Below are positions 1 through 10,869 of a DNA stretch of 64,000 nt, piece after piece (position 1 is the first letter of the stretch; each line of letters starts with the position of its first letter). The DNA lies in the NCBI GenBank assembly GCA_001600455.1, contig BCKC01000010.1:1-64000 (forward strand), written 5' to 3'. Source of the DNA: Endocalyx cinctus (Eukaryota > Ascomycota > Sordariomycetes > Amphisphaeriales > Apiosporaceae). Both the position numbers and the translations under genes were made by a program. The notes under the pieces were generated by a model. The model saw only the letters and a list, made by a program, of their open reading frames with translations. It was not told the DNA's origin and ran no database searches.

Positions 1-2176
1 GGCTTATAAAATAAATAGAAATTAAGTTTAGATTTTAGTTAATTTAAGCCTTTTATAATATATTTTAATAATTAAAAAAAATCTTTTTTTCCTAAATAAT
101 AATTTATACTTATAAATATATATTCTTTTTTACCTGCCCACCCCTCCGGCCCCCTCCGGTCCCCCGCGCCGGGGGAGGAACCAAATTTAAATAGTTTTTT
201 TAAATAAATCCAAAAAAACCTCAGGGCGAAAAACAGGCGACATTACAATAAGTTTAGGACATTAGCGAGACTTAGCCAGCGTATGTCCACTAATTTCCTC
301 TTTTACTCCCCTTTGCATTACATTTTCTTGGAGAAGACTTTTTCGCAAAGCTTATACGTCTTGTTTTATCCATTTTCACTCGTACGTTCTTGCATCGTCC
401 AAATCCTATTTTATATCTTCATGGCGTGTTATGTTATGACTTTCTTGACTTTCTTTTATATCATTGTAGTTTGAGCGTCTGCCTTTATACCTAGTAAGAG
501 CTCTATGACTATCCTTTTCCGCGGCATTTTAATATAGTTTTCTCATTTCCTTCCCTTTGTCCGCGTTGTTGCCGGGTATGCCCTTTCAGATATTGTTGCG
601 AGGGATAACTTCCCACTACTCTCGGGTACAGATTCCTGGGTTATCTCGCTCATGCCATGGTTATGCAGTTTCTTATTATCGGATTCACTGTCGTATATGT
701 CCCTTGATATATTCCATGGGAAGCTTTGGGTGTGCATTTTGCCGCATGTCTTTGTGTGGAGATATTACCACAGCTACACCTCCGTGCACTACCTCGTCAT
801 CCAGTTCTCTTTTTTGTGCATCGTGTAATTGTATGTGTCAGTGTCCTCCATCTTCATTTACCACCCTATTAAGTTTTAGCTTGAGACTTGAAGTTGTAGC
901 TGCATCGTTCTTGCTAAGCTTCTTTGTTTGATGATGGCTTGTAATGACCTACCTGCTGTCTTATTGTTTCTACCGAGTGCCCTAGCTACACCGGGCAAGC
1001 CCCAGTGTATTTAAGCAATATAAACTTCCTTCCTTTATGAGACAGAACCATCGCCGCTCTTTGATCAATTGCGAGAATAATGCGGGAGCGGGTGCGGGAG
1101 TGGGGCGGGGTCTACCGGAGTTAGAGTACGGCTCCTATTATACTAGCTAGGTATACGTAAGGTAAGGATAGGTCTCAACAATATATTGATTCCTGGCTCC
1201 CTCTTCATACCAAATATATGGGAGGGAGGCCGCATATATATACACATCGTAATGATACATTCACAGCAGGGCAGCTGGTAGCTACCTGACACCTAACACC
1301 TGACCTTGACATTGGTAGGAGGGTACCCATATAACTAACTCACTATAAGCACAGTCTCAAACGTCCTTGGGGACATATTGTCATTAAGTTCCATGAGCTG
1401 AATCGGTTATTACATTCCTCCAGCATCAATTTATGTGTTATAATTCACTATACGATCTTACCTGGTGGCAGCTGATAATGTATTATTCAGGTGGCAAGAC
1501 GCCAAGACACGTCTGTGAATGGCATAAATTCAACGACTAGGTATCACGGTATCCTCTTCAGTTTCCGCTAGAACAGTTATTTGGTTTCTCTTTGGTTTAC
1601 TAGTTTACTTTACTCCCTCCTTTTCACTTGCCCGCCATTTGCCCGCGCACGCACTTGGAAATGACGATGCTATCATGGGACGCCGGGCGAGAGCACAACC
1701 CTGTTCACGGTTGGAGTGGCAGCGTATAAGGTATTACACTGCGTGATTTGAAATTTATTTCTTCTCGCGATGCCCTAATTTTTTGTTTTTGTGGTTTTAC
1801 GTATGTACATTTAAAATTGATGCGTCCGCTTTAGCTCATCCCGCGTTGAAGCTGAGATATCAACGAGTGGTGACACCAATACGTTTCTCCAAGAGAACTC
1901 GATTGGCTCGCGACCAACTGTAAGCACTTGCAACGCCTGATGAATGCATGCAAGGATATCCGTTTTATCGTAACCGAGACCTAAACAAATAAACCAACAA
2001 ATCCCGTTTTCCCGTGTCCCTTAGAGTACTGTTGAGTTGCCCCTTTGATTTTATGTCACACCTGGGTTGAACCGCAGAATATGACCCTCCGTCATGTTTT
2101 TATCGCCATTTTGATTGAAGTAATGAGAACTCGAAGAGAAGAGATTGAAAAGAAGACGAACAAAAAAAATCACGGA
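1..2176. other. gene-free left edge, AT-rich with a GC cluster
   Basis: No convincing gene. Bases 1-130 and 181-230 are extremely AT-rich; between them, 137-175, lies a C/G-rich block. From 260 to 2176 the composition is ordinary intergenic. Short open frames at 283-474 and 557-931 have no recognisable protein features and no plausible intron structure, so they are not called. Confidence 0.6.
137..175. repeat. GC-rich palindromic cluster in AT-rich DNA
   Basis: A block of C runs ends in a perfect inverted repeat (five C, GCGCC, five G at 161-175). The minus strand has four G runs of three or more separated by short spacers, a pattern compatible with a G-quadruplex. Its setting in nearly pure A/T DNA resembles GC clusters of fungal mitochondrial intergenic DNA; that origin is inferred only. 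Confidence 0.5.
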
Positions 2177-3809
2177 TTAGATCCCAGCATCCATCCTCCA
2201 CCCTTCAACGGGTAAGGGGAAGGTCTGACTCCAGAGGGAAATCTCTTTCTTAAGATCGTTAACCTTGCTAATCTCGCCACTGGCGACCTTGGCCCTGAAG
2301 TCCTTCAGTTTGTTGGCTTCCTTGGGAAGCTGAGCCTGAATCTCCTTGCAAAGTTTAATGCTCTGGTCGATGTACTCAGCGACACGCTCAAAATCGCGCT
2401 CGCCAAAGCCGCGCGACGTCATGGCAGGCGTACCAATGCGGATTCCACAGGGGGTGAGGGCTGATTTATCTCCCGGTATGCTGTTCTTGTTGCATGCAAT
2501 GTTGATCTGCTCGAGTATGGCTTCGACCCGAGCGCCGTCCAACGCCTGAGGTCTCAGGTCAAGAAGGACCATGTGTGAATCTGTGCCGTCGGAAACCAGC
2601 TTGTATCCGAGGGACTTGAACTTGGTTTCTAGTGTTTTTGCGTTCGCGACAACTTGTTTCTGGTACGCGATAAAGTCCGGGGACGCAGCCTGCTTGAGGG
2701 CGACGGTGAGTGCGGTTATGGTGTGATTGTGAGGTCCACCCTGGTGGCCAGGGAAGACGGAGAAGTTGATGGGACCCTCTAAATCATACATGATCTGCTT
2801 GCCGGTCTTGGCGTCAGTTTTGCGTACGCCTTTCCGGAAGAAAATCATGGCGCCGCGAGGGCCACGGAGAGATTTGTGGGTTGTTGTAGTCACGATATCG
2901 GCATGGTCAAATGGTGACTTGATGACGCCGGCAGCAATCAAGCCTGAGATATGAGCCATGTCGACGACCAAGTAAGCACCGACTGAGTCGGCGATCTTAC
3001 GCATCCGAGCATAGTCAATTTCACGGCAGTATGCCGACGTACCGGCAACGAGGATCTTGGGTCGGAATAATTGGGCATTCTCTTCCAATCTATCGTAATC
3101 AATAATGCCAGTGTCGATGTCAACGCGGTATGGCATGGTCTCAAAGTAGGTGGAGACGGCGGATATTTTCTTGGCTGGGGTCTGGTAACCATGGCTAAGA
3201 TGACCACCGTGAGGAAGATCAAGACCCATCAATCGACCGCCGGGGGACATAAGAGCTTGGTAAACTTGGAGGTTGGCGGGACTGCCACTCAAACACTGCA
3301 CATTGACGCCCCATTTTTCAGGATCGCAATGAAAGGCTTCGAGAGCACGCTTCTGGCATAGCAGCTCGATCTCGTCAATGTGCTGGTTGCCGCCATAATA
3401 TCTCGCACCCGGCAAGCCCTCGGAATACTTGTTCGACATGGGGGAACCCAAAGCATCGAATACAGCTCTCGACGTGACATTTTCCGAGGCAATCAATATG
3501 ATGGATTCCCTCTGACGCTGGATTTCTTTTTTCTAATAAGGGGGGGGGAAAAGATTAGTATCGTAATATTTTTGTATTGGTTTACAGAAATGAGATGGGA
3601 AGGCTATGAAATAAAAGAATACGGGACTAGTCGTACCATGATCTCGGCAACCTCGGGGTCAGAGTCCAGAAGAGACCTCTCGAGCATCTAAAAACATTAC
3701 AGTGTAAGTAATCTATATCCCTATTCCATGAAATCGATCTGATGGGGGCTTAGCTCGGGTCACTACAAACATCTTTATGCTCCTTTGAAAGAGAGTAGGT
3801 GGCAGCCAT
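2177..3809 (-). CDS. serine hydroxymethyltransferase, cytosolic type
   Basis: PLP enzyme interconverting serine plus tetrahydrofolate with glycine plus 5,10-methylene-THF; one-carbon metabolism in the cytosol (no transit peptide seen). I read three exons on the minus strand: 3809-3771, 3687-3637 and 3532-2177, giving 481 aa, the usual length of fungal cytosolic SHMT. The N-terminus [13 protein letters not shown] joins in frame to [17 protein letters not shown] and then [10 protein letters not shown], matching the family. The PLP-binding lysine is in [15 protein letters not shown] (about Lys250); SNKYSEG and the Gly-rich [11 protein letters not shown] segment are also present. Intron 1 has the less common donor GTTTGT; intron 2 is GTACGA...TTAG. 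Two tiny 5' exons mean a start called at 3496 would be wrong. Identity is very secure; the first exon slightly less so. Confidence 0.95.
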
Positions 3810-5239
3810 GTTGACTGATTGGATATGTAAATGAGTGTATTCGGAATGAACAAAATGTGATGGTTGCGATGTGGGATAGGAAATAAACGAGGCAATATAG
3901 ATTCTTATGCAGATAAATAAATACTAAGTAGTCGGTAAATATGGCATAGATAGAGAGAGAACAGATGAGATGAGGGGGGAGGTGGGAGAGAAAGAGAGAG
4001 AGAAAGAGAAAAAGGTGAAGTCTGACATGATATGATGACTTTTTACTTTTTTTTTTTGGTCTCTGCTCTTCATTTNTATTAGCTCCGATCTTGGGATTTT
4101 TTTTTTTTTTTTTTTTTTTTAATCCTGGTTCTTTTCAGCATGAGGGGCGGAGGGGTAAAACGGACGATGTCAGCTTAGTGCTTAGTGTTGGCAGCTGGTA
4201 ATATGAGGATTAGTCAGGTGACATCACGCGCTTAGGTAGCGAATGACCTAAAATCACCGTGTTCGGACCTCTCTAAAATTGTAAAACTGTACTATTACCT
4301 AAATACCGTACACAGGTACTGTGGAGTGGACATTACAAGATATGGATATGACTTATCAGTCCCCAGGGCCCTTCCACATTTTCCACCCCAAGTACCTAAA
4401 GCTACATTGACTGGAAATATATAAACCCGACAATGAGAAAAAAAACGAAAGAAAAAGTAAAAGCAATAGCCGAAGGACGCAATAGATATCCTTTTCATTG
4501 GTTGATCATAAGAATATGGGGTTTGGCAAGGAACATGGGTCAAGAATCAAAAGCAGCCAGAGTTAATATAAAACCTGGAGATCCAAAGCCCGCATCGAGC
4601 CCAGTTTCGTGTAAATTTCGGAGAGGAAAGCCTAGTAAAAGTAAGATGGGGGGTACTGAAAGGATGGAGGACGCATGCGGTACTTAAATAGTCCCGGTCC
4701 ATTAGTCCAGCGCCCTCACTACTACCAACTTCATTTTCCCTTCGGAGGGAGAAATTTGATAGGTATAAAAATGAGTATCAATATTTGATTCGAAAAAGGT
4801 GTCGTGGTCGTAGATGGAGTTGAATGGGTAAATACTAAAAGGGCCTGCACGTAACAAAATATATTAATACATACTCCGTACTCCGTACTGCCCAGTTTAA
4901 TGTCCATATTAAGCACCTAACCTGCCTACCAGCCTACCTAGGTAGGGTAGTGGACAAACCTAGCAGCCCTAGGTACCTAACCAGCGAGCCAGCTAACGTA
5001 GGCAGCTAGGTACCTAGGCTTGCAGGGTAGGTTTATCGATAAGATAAAGATTTTATTTTATTTCTTTTTATTATATATCATTTTCTGTTGCGACACCCTG
5101 TGCACAATCCTCTCTTCGTCGGTCAATTGCTGATACATTGTAATTGACATCTTCACTTGCGTGGTCGTTATATTTTCTCGTAGAAGCGTTGATCCAGCGT
5201 GACGGAAAAGAAAATTCACAACCTCATATAACTTTTAAT
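3810..5239. other. intergenic, microsatellite and palindromic repeat rich
   Basis: Divergent promoter region between SHMT (-) and Nop9 (+). Holds a purine-rich GA tract (about 3952-4017), a T run of about 24 bases ending at 4120, the undetermined base at 4076, two overlapping TACTCCGTA motifs at 4872-4887 and a dense cluster of CCTAGGTA-type words at 4916-5031. No gene seen. Confidence 0.6.
4916..5031. repeat. TACCTAGGTA-type palindromic cluster
   Basis: Imperfect, closely spaced copies of short palindromic words built from CCTAGG, GGTACC and AGGTAGG lie about 210 bp upstream of the Nop9 start. The same words recur at 14860-14882, 15500-15556, 25990-26085, 26955-27000, 50930-50955 and 51110-51240. 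Confidence 0.6.
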
Positions 5240-7387
5240 ATGCCGAAACCACGGTCGAAAAGACAAGCTATCCGCGATGAACGCAAGGCGAAGCAACGAG
5301 CCAATACGCTCGCAACCGACGAAGAGCAGGGAGCAAGGAAGAGGCAACGGTTCAATAATTCGTATGATAAAGATGACACAATAAGTGATAGAATTCCTGT
5401 CCTTCAAGACAACTACGATCACACCCAACCGATACCGACACCTACACCACAAGTGGATCGCGAATTTTTCGGAATGCTCTCCGACCAAGAACAAGAATAC
5501 TTCCGGTCCGTCGATGAACAGCTCGATATAAACGACTTTTCTTCTCAGGAAGAGCGACAGATCTATTTATCTAGCGTATTCGCCGAAGCACGAGGAAAGG
5601 AATTAAAGTTAGCATGTAGTCAATCATGTTCAAGATTAATGGAACGATTGATTCTGATGTCGAATACCCGCCAAAAGAAGACAATATTCGAACAGTTTGG
5701 TGGACATTTCTTAAACTTGGTACAGCATCGTTTCGCCAGCCACTGCTGCGAGACTCTTTTCCTGCAATCTGCCCCAGTGGTATCCAGAGAACTAGGGGGG
5801 GATATAGATGACGCTCCGGACGATACCGACCAGGGCGCACCGCCATCTATGGAAGAATTGTTTCTCCTCACGCTTGATGAATTCGATGGACACCTCGGAT
5901 ATCTTCTCACCGACAAATTTGCATCCCATGCGCTGCGAGTGATGCTAATCATTTTATCTGGCCAACCCCTCGAGCTATCCCAGACAAAAACTCTAATACA
6001 CAGCAAGAAGAAAGAGCAGATCTCGGCACCATGGACTTTCAACCTTTCTGATGAATCCAAAGGTCAAATTCGCCCAGTTCCCAATTCTTTCAACATGGCT
6101 GCTAAGAAGATTATATCTGACTCTACCTCTGGTATGAGCAGCACTGAACTCCGGGTCTTGGCCCAGCATCCCACGGGAAATCCGGTCCTACAGGTCCTAG
6201 TCGAGTTAGACATATCTTTGAATTCAAACTCGAATGTAGGTGAGGACGAGGAGAGGATGGAACTTTTATGGAGACTCTTGCCTGGAGCTCCAGCTTCATT
6301 GAAAGATCCTGCAACCCCTGCCTCCGACTTTGTCAACTCTATGCTCTATGATCCTGTCGGATCACGACTTCTCGAAACAATCATCACCAATTGCCCTGGG
6401 AAGCTGTTCAAGGCTCTTCATAAACACGTATTCGGTCCTCGCATACAAAGTCTTTTACGGAATGACATTGCCTCCTATCCTGCCGTCCGCATCCTCAATC
6501 GATTGAGCAAAGACGATTTGATAGCTGCCGTGAAGAAGTCATTACCTGAAATCGAGAAATATGTGTCTCTAGGTCGCTTCAACGTCATCAAAACCTTGTT
6601 TGAAAGATGTGATGCTAGGCAGGCCACTACAGAAGTGACTGCTCTTACCAAAGCGCTTATTGCGGCTTGTGGGTCAGACTCGAAATCCATCCTTCCGAAG
6701 CTCTGTTTTCCACAGCAACCAAATGGCAATGCCAAGTCGCAATCCCAATCCCCATCTCAAAGTCCTTCAACTTTGGCGTCACACGGTTCTCAATTGGCTA
6801 CCGCGATGCTCTCGATAGCCGGATTTCCATCCAAGGTCGTTCAGGAATCGATCTCAGCGCTACCCGAAGAACAACTTTTACTCCTAGCAACTTCTTCCGC
6901 GCCAACCTCGCGTCTCTTGACCCAAGCTTTTGAGATACAGTCGAAGAACAAGATATTCCACAAATCACTCGTTGCTGCTTTAAAGCCTCATACCTTGGCA
7001 CTAGCTGACTCGAAATGCGGCAGTAGGGTGCTTAGTTGTATTATAGCCATTCCATCTAAGGCTGAGGGTAGATCGGTCCCTTTCCACGTCAAAGAACAGA
7101 TAATGGAACAATTGGGTGAACATGAAAAGGAACTCAGGGAATCATTTAATGGACGACAGGTCTGGCGAACATGGAAAGGGGATTTATGGAAGAACAGGAG
7201 GACAGACTGGATTGCGTGGGTTAAGGAGGTTGATCACAAGCCTGACCAAAAGATGCCAGGACAGCAGCCAACTTCTAATAGACGCGCCATCACAAGTGGA
7301 TATGGTAATGACATGAAGAATAGTACGAATCCTAATTTTAAGAGCCTGGGAACAAAAAGAAAATGGGGTATTGGCGAAGCAGTGTAG
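5240..7387 (+). CDS. NOP9: Nop9, nucleolar Pumilio-repeat protein
   Basis: RNA-binding nucleolar protein needed for early processing of pre-18S rRNA and 40S assembly. Single exon, 715 aa from the ATG at 5240. The open frame extends further upstream to 5144 only through a non-ATG codon; the ATG is preferred because it is followed at once by the basic nucleolar-type N-terminus MPKPRSKRQAIRDERKAK. Pumilio-like helical repeats follow: RFASHCCETLF, KFASHALRVML, HPTGNPVLQVL, DPVGSRLLETI and SKCGSRVLSC. The C-terminal HEKELRESFNGRQVWRTWKGDLWKNR region (shown here only as its position, about 610-640) and a basic tail fit the family. Length and repeat spacing are normal for fungal Nop9. No intron is needed. 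Confidence 0.9.
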   Translation: MPKPRSKRQAIRDERKAKQRANTLATDEEQGARKRQRFNNSYDKDDTISDRIPVLQDNYDHTQPIPTPTPQVDREFFGMLSDQEQEYFRSVDEQLDINDFSSQEERQIYLSSVFAEARGKELKLACSQSCSRLMERLILMSNTRQKKTIFEQFGGHFLNLVQHRFASHCCETLFLQSAPVVSRELGGDIDDAPDDTDQGAPPSMEELFLLTLDEFDGHLGYLLTDKFASHALRVMLIILSGQPLELSQTKTLIHSKKKEQISAPWTFNLSDESKGQIRPVPNSFNMAAKKIISDSTSGMSSTELRVLAQHPTGNPVLQVLVELDISLNSNSNVGEDEERMELLWRLLPGAPASLKDPATPASDFVNSMLYDPVGSRLLETIITNCPGKLFKALHKHVFGPRIQSLLRNDIASYPAVRILNRLSKDDLIAAVKKSLPEIEKYVSLGRFNVIKTLFERCDARQATTEVTALTKALIAACGSDSKSILPKLCFPQQPNGNAKSQSQSPSQSPSTLASHGSQLATAMLSIAGFPSKVVQESISALPEEQLLLLATSSAPTSRLLTQAFEIQSKNKIFHKSLVAALKPHTLALADSKCGSRVLSCIIAIPSKAEGRSVPFHVKEQIMEQLGEHEKELRESFNGRQVWRTWKGDLWKNRRTDWIAWVKEVDHKPDQKMPGQQPTSNRRAITSGYGNDMKNSTNPNFKSLGTKRKWGIGEAV

Positions 7388-8700
7388 CCAACCAAAAGGG
7401 GGGAGAAAAAAGAAAGAAAGGTGGGAAAAAAAACATCTCATTAGCCAAAGACAAAAGTATCTCCTAATTCACAGTTAATGTGATATGGTTTGCCTTGCAA
7501 TAAATGCATTGCAAGTCATAATTTTCAGTGTCTCTTATTGCTTACGTGTCAAAATTCATGGGTCAGAGTTCAATCATCTATTCCATATCATATTGTTTCT
7601 TTCGTTATAAATACAGGTACTTATATATACTAGGTTCCATATTCATGTTCCTTTCACCATTGGGTACTATTAACTTCTGTGATTTCTCATATTTGCGAAA
7701 ATAATACCTCCAGTCGTGCTGCTTCACTTTTTGTCATGCCTTTCTAAAGTTATCCACATAGATTCATATATAACTAACTCAGATCTTAGTAAATATGAAT
7801 CTGTTATTGCTTTTCTCGTTTCAATCATTGGACTTGTGAGTACTTTATTGATTTTATACCTGAGATAATCAATAACGTTGTAGCTGTATGCTGCGTTGTA
7901 ATATTCAGCTGTTTCCTTTTTGGTTCTTTGTAGAATCATGACTTCGCTATCATTATCTTTTTCGTTATCTTATTGCTGGTTTTGTCTTTCTTTTTATGAA
8001 TTATTTGACAGAGTACTGCATCATTGTTTTCTCCCATAGCCTGCGACGTGTCTCGTGATCAGTATTCCCCCCCAATCGATACGGGAAGAGCCTCTTCAAG
8101 AGACTGCGATTGTGATTCCTAGCCTTGTAGTTATTCCATGTGGGCAATTACCTAGTTGAAATTTATAGACTTCGGCACTTTGACTGAGATTCTCCCACTG
8201 CTAGTACAGTTTTCGTGACAAGTGATCCATCCGGACATCCCAAGTTGAGGTACTTCCACCTGGGTGATTATTCCAGTAACTATAAACTACTCTTTCCAGC
8301 TTTCTACACAACATATTCAAAAGATTGATCAGTGATCTGGCCAATCTCTTCGATATTATTTTAAACTTCGAAATAATTAATATTGCAAACCCTTTCAACA
8401 CCCGCGTAAGTTTTGAACTACTATGCTATCTCTCCCCAAATTCCATCTCATTGTTCCCATTAACTCTGACGATAATTTTTGTCGTAGTGTTTACTCTAAA
8501 ATCTTGAAATTGTAATAATTTTTCTTTTAATAAATCCATTGGTACTATCTGGTCATTTATACTACTGTTTAGGCCGCGATATCATTCCTAACTCCATTTA
8601 TACTCATCGCGCATTCTTCTACCTTCGGTCCCTTGATTAAACACAACATTTCCATCCTCCTGTTGTTTTATTTTCGACACAAGTGCATTAGTAAAAAATA
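7388..8700. other. intergenic, no gene seen
   Basis: 1.3 kb of AT-rich DNA between two tandem plus-strand genes. Small open frames at 7724-7939 (-), 8201-8401 (-) and 8325-8507 (+) have biased, Ile/Leu/Ser-rich translations typical of AT-rich noncoding DNA. Confidence 0.5.
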
Positions 8701-9678
8701 ATGCCTAGAAACGGATATGATCTCTCTAACTTTCCAGAGGGACACCCTGCTCGACAGCAGCAACGCGAATCTCGGCGGCTGGGCTCTCAATCACCGTCTC
8801 CTGGATCTTCATCAAATCCACACACTTCGCATGACCAAGAAATCCAGCCTGCCAGCTCTTCTTCCTCTTCATCGTCGATATCCGCCCCTCCAATCCCTGC
8901 CGCGTCGCATCTCGACCTACCTCCTCCGACCCCCGCTCGAGTAAGCCCTGGTTTCGTTGCCGGCACTGGACCCTACTCGCTGTACAATCCGTTGACAGGA
9001 CGAGGATGGGTCAACGACGATCGCAAGAAGCGAGAGAGAGAACCTGCTTCTTCCTCCTCCTCTTCTTCTTCTTCTTCTCCTTCAAGTAACTTACCATCTG
9101 ACAACTCTAGATCGGACGATTCAGTCGCGCAGAGGGGAGGCCCTAGAGGAGAGAAACGATACAGGCCTATTCTCCCGGCACCCCCTCGAGAATCGATAGC
9201 GAATACAACAATGGGAATGGGTACGGGATTTGGATTTGGAATGGGAATGGGAATGGGAATGGGAATGGGAATGGGAATGGGAATGGGAATGGGAATAGGA
9301 AGAGGAAGAGGAGTAGGAGTAGAAGTAGGAATAGGATACCATCCTCCGTCACGTCCCCACGAAGCACACCCAACCGGTGATAGAGGCAGAGGTGCAAGCA
9401 GGCAAGGAAGATCAGGACCTACAGTAGCGCCAACGCGTGGGGGGTACCTCGCTCCTCCGGGTCAAGTATACCACCACCGCAAGCGTCTTCATGGCTCGAC
9501 TAATAATGCAGGGGGCAGCGGTGATACGTCGAACGATTCATCTTATCCCAGCATGAATATTGATCCGACACTAGTGGATATACCGTCTCTCGTGGTGACA
9601 GCACCATCGTCAGATGAAGAAGACGACGAGACGGAAGCTCCTTACGAACCGGCGAGAAAAAGGCGCAAGGGGAATTAG
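8701..9678 (+). CDS. hypothetical low-complexity protein with Gly-Met repeat
   Basis: Unrecognised, probably nuclear protein of 325 aa from an ATG at 8701, single exon. The N-terminal third is Ser/Pro-rich with homopolymeric serine runs. A short ordered-looking segment, GPYSLYNPLTGRGWVND (about 97-113), is the best candidate for a conserved motif. Residues about 178-201 are a Gly-Met dipeptide repeat encoded by a hexanucleotide tandem repeat, followed by a Gly/Arg-rich stretch. The C-terminus is acidic (SSDEEDDETEAPYE) and ends in the basic cluster PARKRRKGN, a likely nuclear localisation signal. The frame stays open through very biased sequence and has sensible ends, so I think it is real, but no function can be assigned. 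Confidence 0.6.
   Translation: MPRNGYDLSNFPEGHPARQQQRESRRLGSQSPSPGSSSNPHTSHDQEIQPASSSSSSSSISAPPIPAASHLDLPPPTPARVSPGFVAGTGPYSLYNPLTGRGWVNDDRKKREREPASSSSSSSSSSPSSNLPSDNSRSDDSVAQRGGPRGEKRYRPILPAPPRESIANTTMGMGTGFGFGMGMGMGMGMGMGMGMGMGIGRGRGVGVEVGIGYHPPSRPHEAHPTGDRGRGASRQGRSGPTVAPTRGGYLAPPGQVYHHRKRLHGSTNNAGGSGDTSNDSSYPSMNIDPTLVDIPSLVVTAPSSDEEDDETEAPYEPARKRRKGN
9241..9294 (+). repeat. (ATGGGA)9 coding minisatellite
   Basis: Nine perfect head-to-tail copies of the hexamer ATGGGA, continuing into degenerate ATAGGA/AGAGGA units to about 9330. It encodes (Met-Gly)n in the hypothetical protein at 8701-9678. The hexamer keeps frame, so copy-number change would lengthen or shorten the protein without breaking it. 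Confidence 0.9.
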
Positions 9679-10869
9679 GTTAGCTCCTTTCTTTTAGCTC
9701 TGTTTCTGTTCTTTTGTTTTTTAACCCCCCCCCCCCCCCTTTTTTTTTTTTTTTCCTCTTCTTCTTCTTCTTCTTCTTCTTCTTCTCTATTTATACTAAC
9801 TATCTACGAGACAAACAGAGACCTTCATTCAATGCCCGTCTTCTGGCTTAGTCGCTGGCAAGAATTCTTCGAAATTTACTTCAGTTGAGTATCCCGAGAA
9901 AAGACAACCCTCCCTAAATCTTTTTTTTTCGGCAAAGAGAGTAGAGTTAGAGGAAGCCATATATACACAGAAGTAACTAGACTTCTATATCTTCATATAT
10001 TCTCTTCACGAGAACTGGCGCCGGCGTTGCTGCCGTTTTTTTTTTTCATGATACCCCATCGTGCTGCAAATGTAAAGTAGCTGTTTAATGGGAGTATATC
10101 AGCTGAGAAGCTTCATCTGAAATTTCAAAATTGTTCCCCGACGATCTTCGGAAGGCTTAAATTTGCCGTGTTTCTTTGGTAGCTGGATTGTCGGTGATAT
10201 TGTTGGGAGAACTAACTACATGAATCCCCACGAGTAACTCAATTGCTCCAAGCGTAAACCAGCGGCGCCGCACGCCAAGATACTGGAGATAATAGGAGCC
10301 AGTCGACTCATGGGAAGAGGATGGAATGGGGTTTGAATCCTCGGAATATTTGCGTCAAATCTAACTAGCCGCTTCTTTCAAATTGCTCTTCATTGACGCC
10401 TGACCAATCCTCCCAGCGTGAAGTGCTGGGCCTTAATGAACATCTTATTTCTCTAAATGGATTAGTGCGGCTCTATTGAGCACATACTGCTGTGTGTAAT
10501 CGACACCGCGATCGGCATGTAGATCCGATTTGACTAGCCTAGCGGCCCTAGGTTATAGGTTTTACATCAACCTTGGTTTTTGACAGATCAAGGGTAGCGC
10601 ATTTGCTGCATTTACTCGGGATGTCAGGCTCGCTTCAGCCATGGCTTAGTCAAGTGCCCTGAGCAGCTGTATTAATACATACTGATGACGAATTATACAA
10701 AGAAAACGGATCTGGAGAAAACAGTAAAGTAGAGTATCACTGTTCCTTGCTTAAGCAGACGGGTTTTTTTTTTTTTTTTATCGACCTTCTTCTAAGATCC
10801 ACATAAATGGACGTGGGAATAACCCCTATAACGTTTACGGGCATAGTTCCTTTAATATTATACACCCTC
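9679..10869. other. intergenic, homopolymer and CTT microsatellite
   Basis: Begins with a long C run, a long T run and a CTT repeat (about 9725-9787) just after the stop of the upstream gene. The rest shows no open frame with protein-like character. Confidence 0.6.

Noticed and set aside
557..931. 124-codon plus-strand frame near the left edge
   Set aside because: Ser/Cys-rich translation without motif; overlaps an equally long frame on the other strand; no intron or start context.
3071..3361. Open frames opposite the SHMT gene
   Set aside because: Antisense shadows of a strongly conserved coding region.
9121..9397. Minus-strand Ser-His and Phe-Pro repeat frames
   Set aside because: They are the other readings of the ATGGGA repeat in the plus-strand gene.
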